Notes under the pieces: model-generated
Databases searched by the model: none
What the model saw: the letters and a program-made list of their open reading frames with translations, nothing else
What the model was told of the DNA's origin: nothing
Translations under genes and position numbers: made by a program
Shown: positions 1-9,628 of the stretch, piece after piece
How positions within the stretch are numbered: the stretch's first letter is position 1
Layout: each line of letters opens with the position of its first letter
Assembly (NCBI GenBank): GCA_019633425.1
Contig: WSUB01000100.1
Coordinates: 62,001-126,000 of the forward strand
Reading direction: 5' to 3'
Length of the DNA stretch: 64,000 bases
From: Tulasnella sp. 424
Lineage: Eukaryota; Basidiomycota; Agaricomycetes; Cantharellales; Tulasnellaceae

Positions 1-1371
1 ACATGCGGGCGTCGCCGGTGATGGAGGGGAGATCTCCCTGAACGACGCGCGTGACAACGATCGTGTCCTTGACGTTGTGAAACGGAATGAAGCCGGTCAT
101 GACCTATGTTGGAGTTTTTTGAGCCTCGATTGCGAATAGACTCTAGTACGACTCTGACGTTACCTCGTATGCGACCCACCCCAACGCCCAGATGTCGCTA
201 TAGAGGCCGGGCTCCTCCTCGTACAAAAGCTCCGGGGCAGCCCAACGAAGGGTGTAATGATCTCCCGTCAGGGTTATGGTATTGGTGGAGGCACAGAACG
301 TGGCTTCCAGCGAAAGCGCCGCCGGGGGCTTGTTTTGAGCTGGCTTCGTCCCCTGGTTGAGATCCTCGGGTTTAAGACGACGTGCCGATCCAAAGTCGGT
401 AATCACCGCGCGGAACTTTGAGTTTACTAATATGTTTAGCTGCAGAGAATGGAACAAAGTTGGCCCAGTGAATTATCAGGACACTGTCGAAACCCACCGA
501 TTTGAGGTCGCCGTGGCATATGGGGGGCCGTCGGCTATGGAGGTATTTCACTCCTCTAGCCACATCGTCAATCTGGAGTAAAGAGTGTCAGAGATTGGTC
601 GACGAAAAGCGGTTCGGTCGTACCAGCGAGATCCGTTCCGGTATTTCCCACTCTGCCGAGGCGATAAAGTCCCTCAAGGTACCGTTTTCTTCCCATGGAA
701 AGACCAGCCACACAATATCCTTGGATAAGTCCTCGACTAACCCTTCGAGTTTAATGATGTTTGTATGGGAAAGTCCGACCAAGAATTCCGCTTCTCTGAC
801 TGTCAACTGAACCGCAAAAAAATCATGAGCGCTGAAACTCTGCGTGATCGGAGGAAGTATTCTGACCCCCAATACCCGCGCTATATCGCCTGACATCTTC
901 ATCTGCTTGACCGCTACAGCCTATGGGATTACAGTCGATGAGCTGCGCGACGTTCCTGTTGATGCCTAGAGACGCTGAGTAGTACAGACCTTCAGCCCCT
1001 GTGAGGTTTCTCCGGCTAAGCGACCTGCATCGAGACTTGTGTTTTCGGTAGGGTCAGATCGGTTTGTGCCGTCCGTACCACCTGAGGGAGCGGCCAAGAA
1101 GGCCCGTGAAACCGTGGCGTGGCCCCCCTTGAACTCGCAGGAGTCTTTTGGGAATTGGATTGAGGACGGATCGATCCGCCATTTAGCGAGTTTCTCGAGC
1201 CTCTGTATCTATTGGAGAGACGTCCTTCTGGTGAGTCCTTAGAGTTGTCACTTGAGACCTGAGTCAACGTACCATTTTAGCGCTCGGCTGGAATGTACTC
1301 GAGGAAGGGTGTTCGTTCGATGATGACCCAGGCAGCCCACTAGCAGCATCGTGACTTCCGTCTTGTTCCAT
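1..1371 (-). CDS. TKL-type protein kinase of a kinase-TPR fusion gene (unit 1, C-terminal part beyond window edge)
   Basis: The gene starts at the ATG at 1371 (MEQDGSHDA, matching MQKDGSHDA and MQNDDNRDA in sister genes) and runs off the left edge. Exons joined at GT-AG introns encode a glycine-rich loop (GGHATVS), the ATP-binding lysine in AVAVKQMKM near 900-920, the catalytic loop HGDLKS joined over an intron to LNILVNS (so HGDLKSLN), DFGSARR near 380-400, WAAPELL and SDIWALGW. All catalytic residues are present, but the HRD arginine is glycine, a non-RD kinase. By analogy with units 2-6, a TPR domain should follow to the left of the window. The protein is probably a cytosolic signalling kinase; its ligand is unknown. 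It is closest to unit 4 (13.0-15.4 kb), including its 5' flank. Confidence 0.8.
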
Positions 1372-2273
1372 TGAATGTGTTAGTCGAGAAGCGCCCGCGT
1401 GACGATGAGAGTCGGCGTGCTTCAATGGGTTTCGCAGAGCGGGGGAAAGCGGACGGACTGTCGATGGAGGACTGAGTGAATTGTGACCGCGGGTATAAAA
1501 GAACACACCACCCGGCGCTCCATCTCAACCTGCCTTCCTTTGTGCGGTAAACGGGCACGCCGCAACGTGCCTCTAGACTGAAAAGAAGGTTCCTTGCAAG
1601 CCCGCGCGGGGAAGTAGGATGTTCTGTCGGCAATCGCCGCGCGCAAATCAACGTGATCTTCCATGATCACGCGCTCCCATGGCAGACCCTAATCACGACG
1701 CTGAGAGATAATTTTACCTGGACCCGGGAGTTCGTCAGAGTGAGTGAATATCTTACATAGACAAATGCGGTTGATGCACTCTCTGTTTTGGTGCCTTTGT
1801 ATTTGCCGAGATCTGCCGGGCAGCGCCGGGAATAGACTCTCTCGCCCGCGCCCATGTTCACCACGAGGTTCACCACACTTACATTCCACGCAGCACGCAT
1901 AATCACCTCCATAAAGTCTACCCACTTTATAATTGCCCAACGCACCTTCCGGGGTGAATACGCCTTCCAGTCAGTGCTCAATGGGCTTGACCGGCCATGA
2001 CGTCATGGAGACCCTCCGCCAGCCACGTTGTCCGAGAACACTGGCCGTTCCAACCCAGCCCCAGTCCTACGCGGCAAAGAAGTCTATTGTCCATCAGGAG
2101 CTACGTACCTCGGTGTGTCGAAGGAATTGGACTGCCCCCCAATCTGCATCGCTGGCACCTCCATTCATAGCGAGCACCACTGCACTTGACCCGCGCATCA
2201 TAGTAACAGCCGACCGTGTAAGATGGAATCACGGTGTTTCAATTCTTCGAACACTGAATAGGAAGAACGGCGT
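1372..2273. repeat. 5' flank of unit 1, paralogous to 15383-16271
   Basis: No convincing gene is seen here. The stretch is the promoter side of kinase unit 1. It aligns along its length with the upstream flank of unit 4 at 15383-16271, with small indels, so it belongs to a segmental duplication. A TATAAAA motif at about 1494-1500 lies on the plus strand, opposite to the kinase gene. Open frames here shift between the two copies and are not conserved as protein. Confidence 0.6.
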
Positions 2274-2760
2274 TTGATTTCTTATTATAGCTCAGGCACG
2301 TCTTGGAACGGCTCGCGCTTGATGATCTTCCGCGTCGACCCTTTCATTGCCACAGCTCCAAGTTCGGTCACTCGGGGGGTGGCGGCCGAGGCTTGGACGA
2401 TCACAGTTTATAACAGGAACTCGCAACACAGACCCACAGAGGAGAACATGACGTTGAATTCGTCGGTCAGTGGACTAATTGGTATGAGTGACGATTGGAG
2501 GTACGAACGTCGTGTCAGACGCATCGCTCAACACCCTTTCGAAATTAGAACAGATCACAGCATTGCAGATCTTGCCAACTTCATGTCCTCGACCCCAATG
2601 TATGCCCTGAGCCTGCTGATCCCCCAACCGCGGCTAAGATTCCGAAGCGTTGGGTTCGCATGGTAGCTGGAGGCCCGGGAAGAAGCAGACCATTGCCGAC
2701 GAACCCTGTTTCACCTCGAATCGCCCGACCGCGAACCCGGCATTCATCCCGCCGCACATG
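2274..2760 (+). repeat. Degenerate coding-like segment shared with 16272-16740 and about 17990-18340
   Basis: An open frame of 130 codons (2274-2666) aligns with a 143-codon frame at 16272-16703, and more weakly with about 17990-18340. The shared peptide includes SGTSWNGSRLMIFRVD and PHPFEIR-like stretches and always lies about 560 bp upstream of a small secreted protein copy. It may be the relic of a gene adjacent to the secreted protein. I do not recognise the family, and no complete gene model could be built. Confidence 0.4.
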
Positions 2761-2837
2761 CTTCCTTTAGGTGTGGTGGTAAGTCTAGACAGATTCGTCA
2801 GGAATCTCACTCCTTTTCATCCTCCTTCGCTTCTTTC

Positions 2838-3237
2838 ATGAAGCTCTCTCTCATCTCCCTCGCCGTCATTCCTTCCTTTATTTCTGCAGCCGTCGTTCCC
2901 AACGTCGCTCCTCGCAACGCAACCCTCGACAAACGAGACGGCAAAGTGAACTACCTGCTTCCGCTACAACTTTGCTGCCGGTAGCAGGGGCTACCGAGCC
3001 TCATGCATGGCGTGGTAAGTACTCCAACGCGTACGTCGACCACTCCTTGAACCGAGAGCGACCCGACTTGCCTTCCAATGAATCCAGAGACTGGCCCGCC
3101 GGAGGTGAGTCTATATGCGGACGATGCACGCATAATGGGGGAAACTTGGATCCGTCCTTTTCGAACTCTCATGCGCTTCTAAATGTGATAGGCACATACC
3201 TCACCTGAGAGGGACAGCAGCAGAACATCTATTTCTC
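2838..3237 (+). pseudogene. Small secreted protein, broken copy 1
   Basis: This copy keeps the ATG, the signal peptide (MKLSLISLAVIPSFISAA) and the Kex2-type site LDKR of the intact paralogue at 16839. After NYL an 8-base deletion shifts the frame. A 4-base insertion follows downstream of MAW. Exon 2 has a TGA (3206-3208) in place of the tryptophan codon in YLTW. Similarity ends abruptly near 3237, so exon 3 is missing. It cannot make the full protein. Confidence 0.8.
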
Positions 3238-4424
3238 CCCACCTCTCGCTGGACTTTGCGTGTTCTATTCTTGTCGAAGAGGGCAAACGCTTCTTTGAAC
3301 TCGGCGTTGTCGCTCTATGGATTGCAAGGGGATATTGTCTGGTCGTTGGCGAGCGGCACCCCGGGTCGCAACAGTGGTTCGGGAGCGTTACAGTCCCATT
3401 GAGTCCTGGTCTAAAATGCGCTGGTGAGCCAGGTGCGCCTGAGCGGAAATCAGCCGTAGTTCACCATTATGTGTGGTTTGTGATCGTCAAAATACGACGT
3501 TTTGCTGATGGATGGATCGAGAGTCTCTAGTTCAGACTAGTGGAGAGGCACTCTTTCGACGCGGCCCAACAAAGACCGCGTGAACACCGTCGCTCGACCT
3601 CCTTGGGAACCTCCGTGTCGCTGTAGACAACCATTGCACCAAGGCCTGGACCTCAAGGAACATTTCAAACTGTAATTGGTGATCAACTTCGCGCTGAAAT
3701 GCTAGACTGTCCTCATTTCACTCGCTGAGCCCTCTTCGTCTGACAGTAAGGTACTGGCCTGTCATTCATGGTTTCTAGTCATTCTAGCAGACGTTTGAAT
3801 CATATGAAACATTGGAACCTGCTCGAAACGACGTGTCAGAGTTTCGTGTCAGATTTTCTCTTCCCCGGATTTCATGCAATTTAGGCAAGCGTCGCAGCCT
3901 TCGGCAATACTCCAATGATTTAAAGCCCTAAGCCCCATCGTGGGTCTGCATTATACGAGCCAGGCACGCTTTGTTGTTTCGATCTAGTGAAATCCGCCGG
4001 CAGTAAGCCAAGCTCCAGAGAAGAGAGTTGAAAAGTGTGACTTGCCCCTCATGATGGAATGACGACGGCGCAGCTACACCTAGACATCAGCACTAGCGAC
4101 CTACTCCCATCATTCAAAATCGTTTTTCACCCTGGATCAAAACGAGCTGGATATAAGGGCGACACTCCAAGGAGGTCGCGATAGAAACAGAAAGAAAGGT
4201 ATGCAGTTGGTATCGTTATGGGAGACCCGATCGAAAGAAAGGTGGTCGGTTATTTATCGAGCAAGATTTAACAAGAATAGTTGAGAGTCTGAGACGTAGG
4301 ACTAGCGGTCTGGTCAGCAGAAAGGAAGTCGTTAAGAAACGTTGTACATCGAATACATAGTTACATGAATATCCGTGAAGAATCTACGAAAGGCCCCGCT
4401 CAAACTAGAATGTTCCCCGAAGCG
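3238..4424. repeat. Intergenic duplicated block, paralogous to about 8430-9628
   Basis: No intact gene is seen. Most of the stretch aligns with 8430-9628, including a part corresponding to the small minus-strand frame at 8735-9040, which is frameshifted here. The last 250 bp (about 4160-4424) are the 3' flank of kinase-TPR unit 2 and are conserved downstream of units 3 and 4 as well. Confidence 0.55.
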
Positions 4425-6793
4425 TCATGTGGCTTCTCCTCGTTTAGACAATCGACGGAGCTTGGCAACTTGATTCGAAGAGACAGCTGCATTGTGAGTG
4501 TCCCCGATTTCTTCAAAGACTTCAGCAGCTTCGGTGCAAAGCCGAATCGCGTCGCTGTAGTTCTTCTGATCGCGATGCACATCAGCAAGGCACCCCAAGG
4601 AGAGAGCTCTCCCGTATCGGTCACCGATGTCGGTAGATATCTGCAAGGCTTCCGAAAGCAGCAGGATAGCCTGGCTGAATTCATTTTGAAGTCGATGCAT
4701 CTCACCAAGACCCCGAAGAGCTTGGGCTTTCCCGAGTCTGTCACCGATTTCAGTGCGGATCTGTAGCTCCTCGGAGTAGAATGAAATGGCCTCGTTCCGA
4801 TCCCGATGCATGGCAGCGAGACCTGCTAGAGCATCGGCTCTCCCTAGTCTGTCGCCGATGTCAGTGTAGATTTGTAGGGCTTCAGAGAAGAATGGAATGG
4901 CCAGACTGTACTCGTTCCGAAGCCGATGCACCTCAGCGAGACCCCAAAGGGCATCGGCTCTCCCTTCTCTGTTGTCGATGTCGGTGGAGATTTTTAGGGC
5001 CTTCAAGTAGGATGAGATGGCTTGGTCGTTCTCATTCAGGAACCGATACACATGCCCCAGATGCACCAGGGCAGTGACCTTTCCTTTCCTGTCGCCGTTG
5101 TCCGTGTAGCCATCCACAGCCTTGGTATAGAAGTCCAATGCATTGCGATAGTCACCCTGCTGCCGGTGCATACCTCCCAGTTCTAGAAGAAGCTTGGGAG
5201 AGCGAGCCACGGAAGCCGCTGGATCCGAGATCCGTATACGGTTTGGAATAACCTTGGGCTGCATTGAAATCGATCAGTTGCGTGCAATCGATCCTAATGA
5301 GCAATACTCACCATCCGGTTGATTGACTTTCGGCAATCCTCAGCAGTCGGCCGTTTGCTGGGGTCGATGCTCCAGCACACAAGCATCATGGAGCAAAGCG
5401 CCTGGATCAACGACATGCGGGCGTCACCGGTGATGGAGGGGAGATCTCCCTGAATGACGCGCACAATAACAATCGTGTCCTTGACGTTGTGAAACGGAAT
5501 GAAGCCGGTCATGACCTATGTCGGAGTTTTTTTGAGCCTCGATTGCGAATAGACTCTAGTATGACTCTGAAGTTACCTCGTATGCTACCCATCCCAACGC
5601 CCAGATGTCGCTATAGAGGCCAGGCTCCTCCTCGTACAACAGCTCCGGGGCAGCCCAACGAAGAGTGTAATGATCTCCCGTCAGCGTTATGGTATTAGTA
5701 GAAGCACAGAACGTTGCTTCCAGCGAAGGCGCGGCCGGGGGTTTGTTTTGAGCCGGTTTCGTTTCCTTGTTAAGATTGTCGGTCTTAAGACGACGGGCTG
5801 ATCCAAAGTCGGTAATTACAGCGCGGCACTCTGAGTTTATCAGTACGTTTAGCTGAGAAGTATAGAAGAAAGTTTGTCTGGTGTCTCATCATGGCCGTAT
5901 CGGAACCTACTGATTTCAGGTCGCCGTGGCATATGGACGGCTGTTGGCGATGGAGGTACTCCACTCCACTCGACACATCAAAAATCTAGAGCACGATATT
6001 CAGAGTTGGTTCGACGAGAAGTAGTTCGTTCGTACCAGCGAGATCCGTTCTGGTATTTCCCACTCTGCCGAGGCGATGAAGTCCCTCAAGGTACCGTTTT
6101 CTTCCCAGGGAAAGACCAGCCACACAATATCCTTGGATAAGTCCTCGACGAACCCTTCGAGCTCGATGATGTTTTCATGGGAAAGTCCGACCAAGAATTC
6201 CGCTTCTCTGACCGTCAACTGAACCGCAAAAAAAACATGAGCGCTGCAACTCTGCGTGATCGGATGAAGTATTCTGACCGCCAATACCCGCGCTATATCG
6301 CCTGACATCTTCCTCTTCTTGACCGCTACAGCCTATGAGATTACACTCGATGAGCTGCGTGATGTTCTTGCCAATGCCTAGAGACGCTGAGCAGTACAGA
6401 CCTTCGGCCCCTGAGAGGTTTCTCCGGCAGAACGACCTGCATCGAGACTTATGTTTTCGGTAGGGTCAGATCGGTTTGTGCCGTCCGTACCACCTGAGGA
6501 AGAGGCCAAGAAGGCCCGTGAAACCGTAGCGTTGCCCCCCTTGAACTCGCTGGAGTCTTTCGGGAATTCGATTGAGGACGGATCGATTCGCCATTTCGCG
6601 AGGTCCTTGAGCCTTTCCGTCTACCGGAGAAACAAGTGTTTAGTGAGCCATTAGAGTTGCCACTTGAGACCTGAGAGCCACGGACCATTCTTGCGCTGGG
6701 CTGGAATGTACAAGTACTTAAGGAAGTATCGTGGTTTGATGGTGACTCTGGCAACCCATCAGGACGGGCATCGTGACTCTCGTCTTTTTGCAT
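4425..6793 (-). CDS. TKL protein kinase-TPR fusion protein (unit 2)
   Basis: Start ATG at 6793 (MQKDESHDARPDG), stop at 4425. About eight exons. The kinase half shows the glycine loop, the VAVK-type lysine exon ending at a GT-AG intron, LTVREAEFLVGLSHENIIELEGF (helix C), HGDLKS plus LNVLINS, DFGSARR near 5800, WAAPELL and SDIWALGW. The C-lobe exon ends in INRM and is joined in phase 0 across a roughly 50 bp intron to the TPR exon (PKVIPNRIR). The TPR part has about six 40-residue repeats of the form EYSQAI-FYSEALQI-TDIGDR-GRADAL-GLAEVHRLRN; one is three residues short. Relative to unit 6 the C-terminus is shortened by a TGA after GEA(T). A receptor-like or scaffold role for the TPR is inferred; the partner is unknown. 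Confidence 0.85.
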
Positions 6794-7818
6794 CGAAAGT
6801 TTTGGCTGGGAAGCGGCTGGGTGATTATAAGAGTCGGTGTTCTTTGGTGGGTTTTGCAGAGAGGGGGAAGGCGGACGGAGGGTCGATGGAGGGAGAATCG
6901 ATGGAGGACTGGGAGAATTGTGACAGGGGTTATAAAATCCCACACCACCCGGCGCTACATATCAACCTGCCTTCCTTTACTTGGTGAAGTGGCGCGCCTC
7001 AAACGTGTTTCTAGACCGCATAGAATGTTCCTCGCAAGCGCGCGCGACGTTCTATTGGCAATTGTCGCGTACAGAATCAACATGATCTCCCATCATAGGT
7101 CACTCGCCACCATCGCAAACCCTAATCACACTACGCTGAGAGGCAATTTTGCCTGGATCAAGGAGTTCTTAGGAGCAAGGGAATATCTTAAGCAACTGTG
7201 GTTAAAGCATCCCCGGCCTATGCAGGTAACGTTGTACTTCCCGGGATTTGCTGAGCAGCCGGGGAGGAGTCTCTCGGTTTGAACGCGTTTCTCGTTGCTG
7301 TACCTCGAGTGTCCGCCAGGCTCACATCCCATACACCATGCCCGTAATCAAGCTAGTCAAAGTTTACCTACTTCTACTCAACCAACTGGACGAATGTTCA
7401 ATCATCGCTCCACAGTATTTTGACCATGACGTCATGGCAGCCCTACTTGTCCGAGGGTACTGACCGTTCTAACCGTCTTCAGCTTCCCTCAGTCTTACGC
7501 GGAAATGTTAGAAGTCCATTTTCGTCGGGAATAGGTAGCTCGGTCTATCGAAGGGACTGCCTCCATTCATAGCGGGTACCACTGCACTTTGACCAGCGCA
7601 TTATCAACAGCGGACAGAAACCGAGATTCTATTGCACCACTCAAATTCTATCTGATAATCTCCCGTACAAATAACCAAGATTACACTAGAATATACGTCC
7701 TATAGCTATTTCCCTCCGAGGACGCCCGGATGATATTTTGGAGAGACAATGCAAGCCTTTTTGATACCGCGCCTCTGACGTCACGGAGAGCCACGGGGCT
7801 ATCAGCTACAATCATTTC

Positions 7819-8142
7819 GTGCACCTCCCCGGTTTATTGATTTTTATTTCCTTTTGCGGCAGTCCGCTTGCGTGTATGACATTGGATTCCTTCACCAAAC
7901 GAGACTCAACCACTGCGCACCATACGTCCTACGGTTACTACGCTGCCGTCACTTCCAAGAGGAGAATACAAGAGAACCTGACAAGAGAGTTCGAAGCTGT
8001 AGCGGGTGCCGACTTGCGTCAAATGGAAACGCTTATGCGTGGAAGTTGTCCAGGGATTGGTAGGGGCGCGTGCGGGAAGCAATTATGTGCAGTGCTACAT
8101 GGGATTAATACCTGTATCATGTCTTGCTTAATTCCGCATTAA
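7819..8142 (+). CDS. Possible small secreted cysteine-containing protein (107 aa), uncertain
   Basis: The frame begins with a hydrophobic N-terminus (MHLPGLLIFISFCGSPLAC) that could be a signal peptide, followed by TKR, a possible Kex2-type site. Its C-terminal part contains six cysteines. Part of the region (about 7980-8130) is similar at DNA level to 17836-17970, where the frame is broken. I do not recognise a family. It may be a remnant or a chance frame. Confidence 0.25.
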   Translation: MHLPGLLIFISFCGSPLACMTLDSFTKRDSTTAHHTSYGYYAAVTSKRRIQENLTREFEAVAGADLRQMETLMRGSCPGIGRGACGKQLCAVLHGINTCIMSCLIPH

Positions 8143-8734
8143 GGTGCTCCGTCACCGTCGGGCCACCCAAAGCGTACCGCACGTAATATGAGGCCAGTAT
8201 CATTAGGAACGCTCATGGCAAGATTCGCGGAACTCACCGGCGCTCCCGAGGTTTAAACCCATTCGGGATAGGTCGGATGAACTACTGCCAGCGCGAAAAG
8301 CCTCATGTTACGTCGCAGCATGAAGGCACGTCGCAAGATGAGCACCTCGCCTTCTCTCGGTGCTTGTTCGACGAACTATATCCGCCACTTCAGCTCGCGT
8401 CGAGTTCTGTCTAAATACCCTCAGCAGGTCACCCAACACCTCCCGCTGAACTTTGCCTGTTCCCTTCTAGTCGAAAAGGGCAGAGGCTTCTGTGAACTCG
8501 ACGTTGTCGCTTCGTGTGTTGCAAGGAGATATTGTAGCGTTGTTGGCACGCGGCAACCAGAGTGGAAACAGTGGTCCAGGACCGTTACAATCGCGTTGAG
8601 TCCCGATTTAAAGTACGCCGGTGAGCCAGATTCGTGTGAACGGAAATCAGCCACAGTTCACCATCACGCGTGGTTCGTGATCATCAAAGTACGACGCATC
8701 GTTAGTGGATGGATCGAGAGTCTTTCAGTCTAGA

Positions 8735-9040
8735 CTAGTGGGGAGGCGTTCTTTCGGCGCGGCTCCACAAAGTCCGCGTACACCGTCGCTCGACCTCCTT
8801 GAAAACCTCCTCCGTGTCGCTGTAAACAAGCATTGCACCAAGGCCTGAACCCTCGAGAGACATTTCAAGCCGTGATTGGTGATCAACTTGACGTTGAAAT
8901 GCTAGACTATCCTCACTACACTCGCTGAACCCTCTGTATCTGACAGTGAGGTACTGGCCCGTCATTCCACGGTTTCTGATCATTCTACCCGACATTCTAA
9001 TCTTATGAAAAATCGGTACCTGCTCGAAACGACCTATCAA
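8735..9040 (-). CDS. Small hypothetical frame (101 aa), partly conserved in a paralogous block
   Basis: The frame runs from ATG 9040 to a stop at 8735 and is acidic in its middle (EECS-like and SDTEEVFKEVERR segments). The paralogous block at about 3540-3840 keeps much of the same sequence but with frameshifts, so either this copy is the functional one or neither is coding. No domain is recognised. Confidence 0.25.
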   Translation of the reverse strand: MIGRFEQVPIFHKIRMSGRMIRNRGMTGQYLTVRYRGFSECSEDSLAFQRQVDHQSRLEMSLEGSGLGAMLVYSDTEEVFKEVERRCTRTLWSRAERTPPH

Positions 9041-9628
9041 GGTTCTGTTCAGACTTTCTCTTCCCGGGATTTCATGGCATTCGGGTAAGCGTCGCAGTCT
9101 TGGGCAATTACTACTCCAACGACTTAAGCCTTAGGCCTGTCTAGGCTCCGCATCATTCAAGCCAGAGCATTCTTTGTTACTTGGGTATAACAAACTCCGC
9201 CGGCAATACCCCGCGCTCCAGATAGGAAAGATGATAAGTGCGACTACCCCCATGGATCGACGACGGCGCAGCCACTGCACTTAGAGGTAAGCACCAGCGG
9301 CCTACTCCCATTATTCTAAATAGTTTGTCTCCCAGGGTCAAAACATGCTGGATATGCGGGCGGCACTCCAACGAGGTCGCGACATAAACACGGAAGAAAA
9401 ACAGCAGTTGATATCGTTACAGTCAAGGGAGACTGATCGAAAGAAAGGTGGTAGGTTATTTATCGAGCAAGATGTAGCGAGAATGGTTGAGAGTTTGAGA
9501 CGGAGGACCAGCAGTCTGACTAGCAGAAGAAACTCATTAAGAAATGTTGTACATCAAATCATAGCAATATGAATAGCCAGGAAGAATCGATGAAAGGCCT
9601 CGCTCAAACTGAAATGTTCCTCGAAGCG

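Larger units (their letters stand above)
6794..9628. other. Long intergenic interval between units 2 and 3
   Basis: This interval holds no gene that I can support firmly. 6794-7300 is the 5' flank of unit 2, with a plus-strand TATAAAA at about 6931. About 7980-8130 resembles 17836-17970 in the secreted-protein region. About 8430-9628 is paralogous to 3238-4424. The last 250 bp are the conserved 3' flank of unit 3. Two small frames inside are listed separately with low confidence. Confidence 0.5.

Noticed and set aside
6773..7282. 169-codon plus-strand frame downstream of the TATAAAA motif
   Set aside because: It begins antisense to the kinase first exon, and the frame is not kept in the paralogous flanks of units 1, 3 and 4.
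8305..8733. 142-codon plus-strand frame
   Set aside because: The paralogous sequence at about 3240-3530 breaks the frame, and composition is not protein-like.
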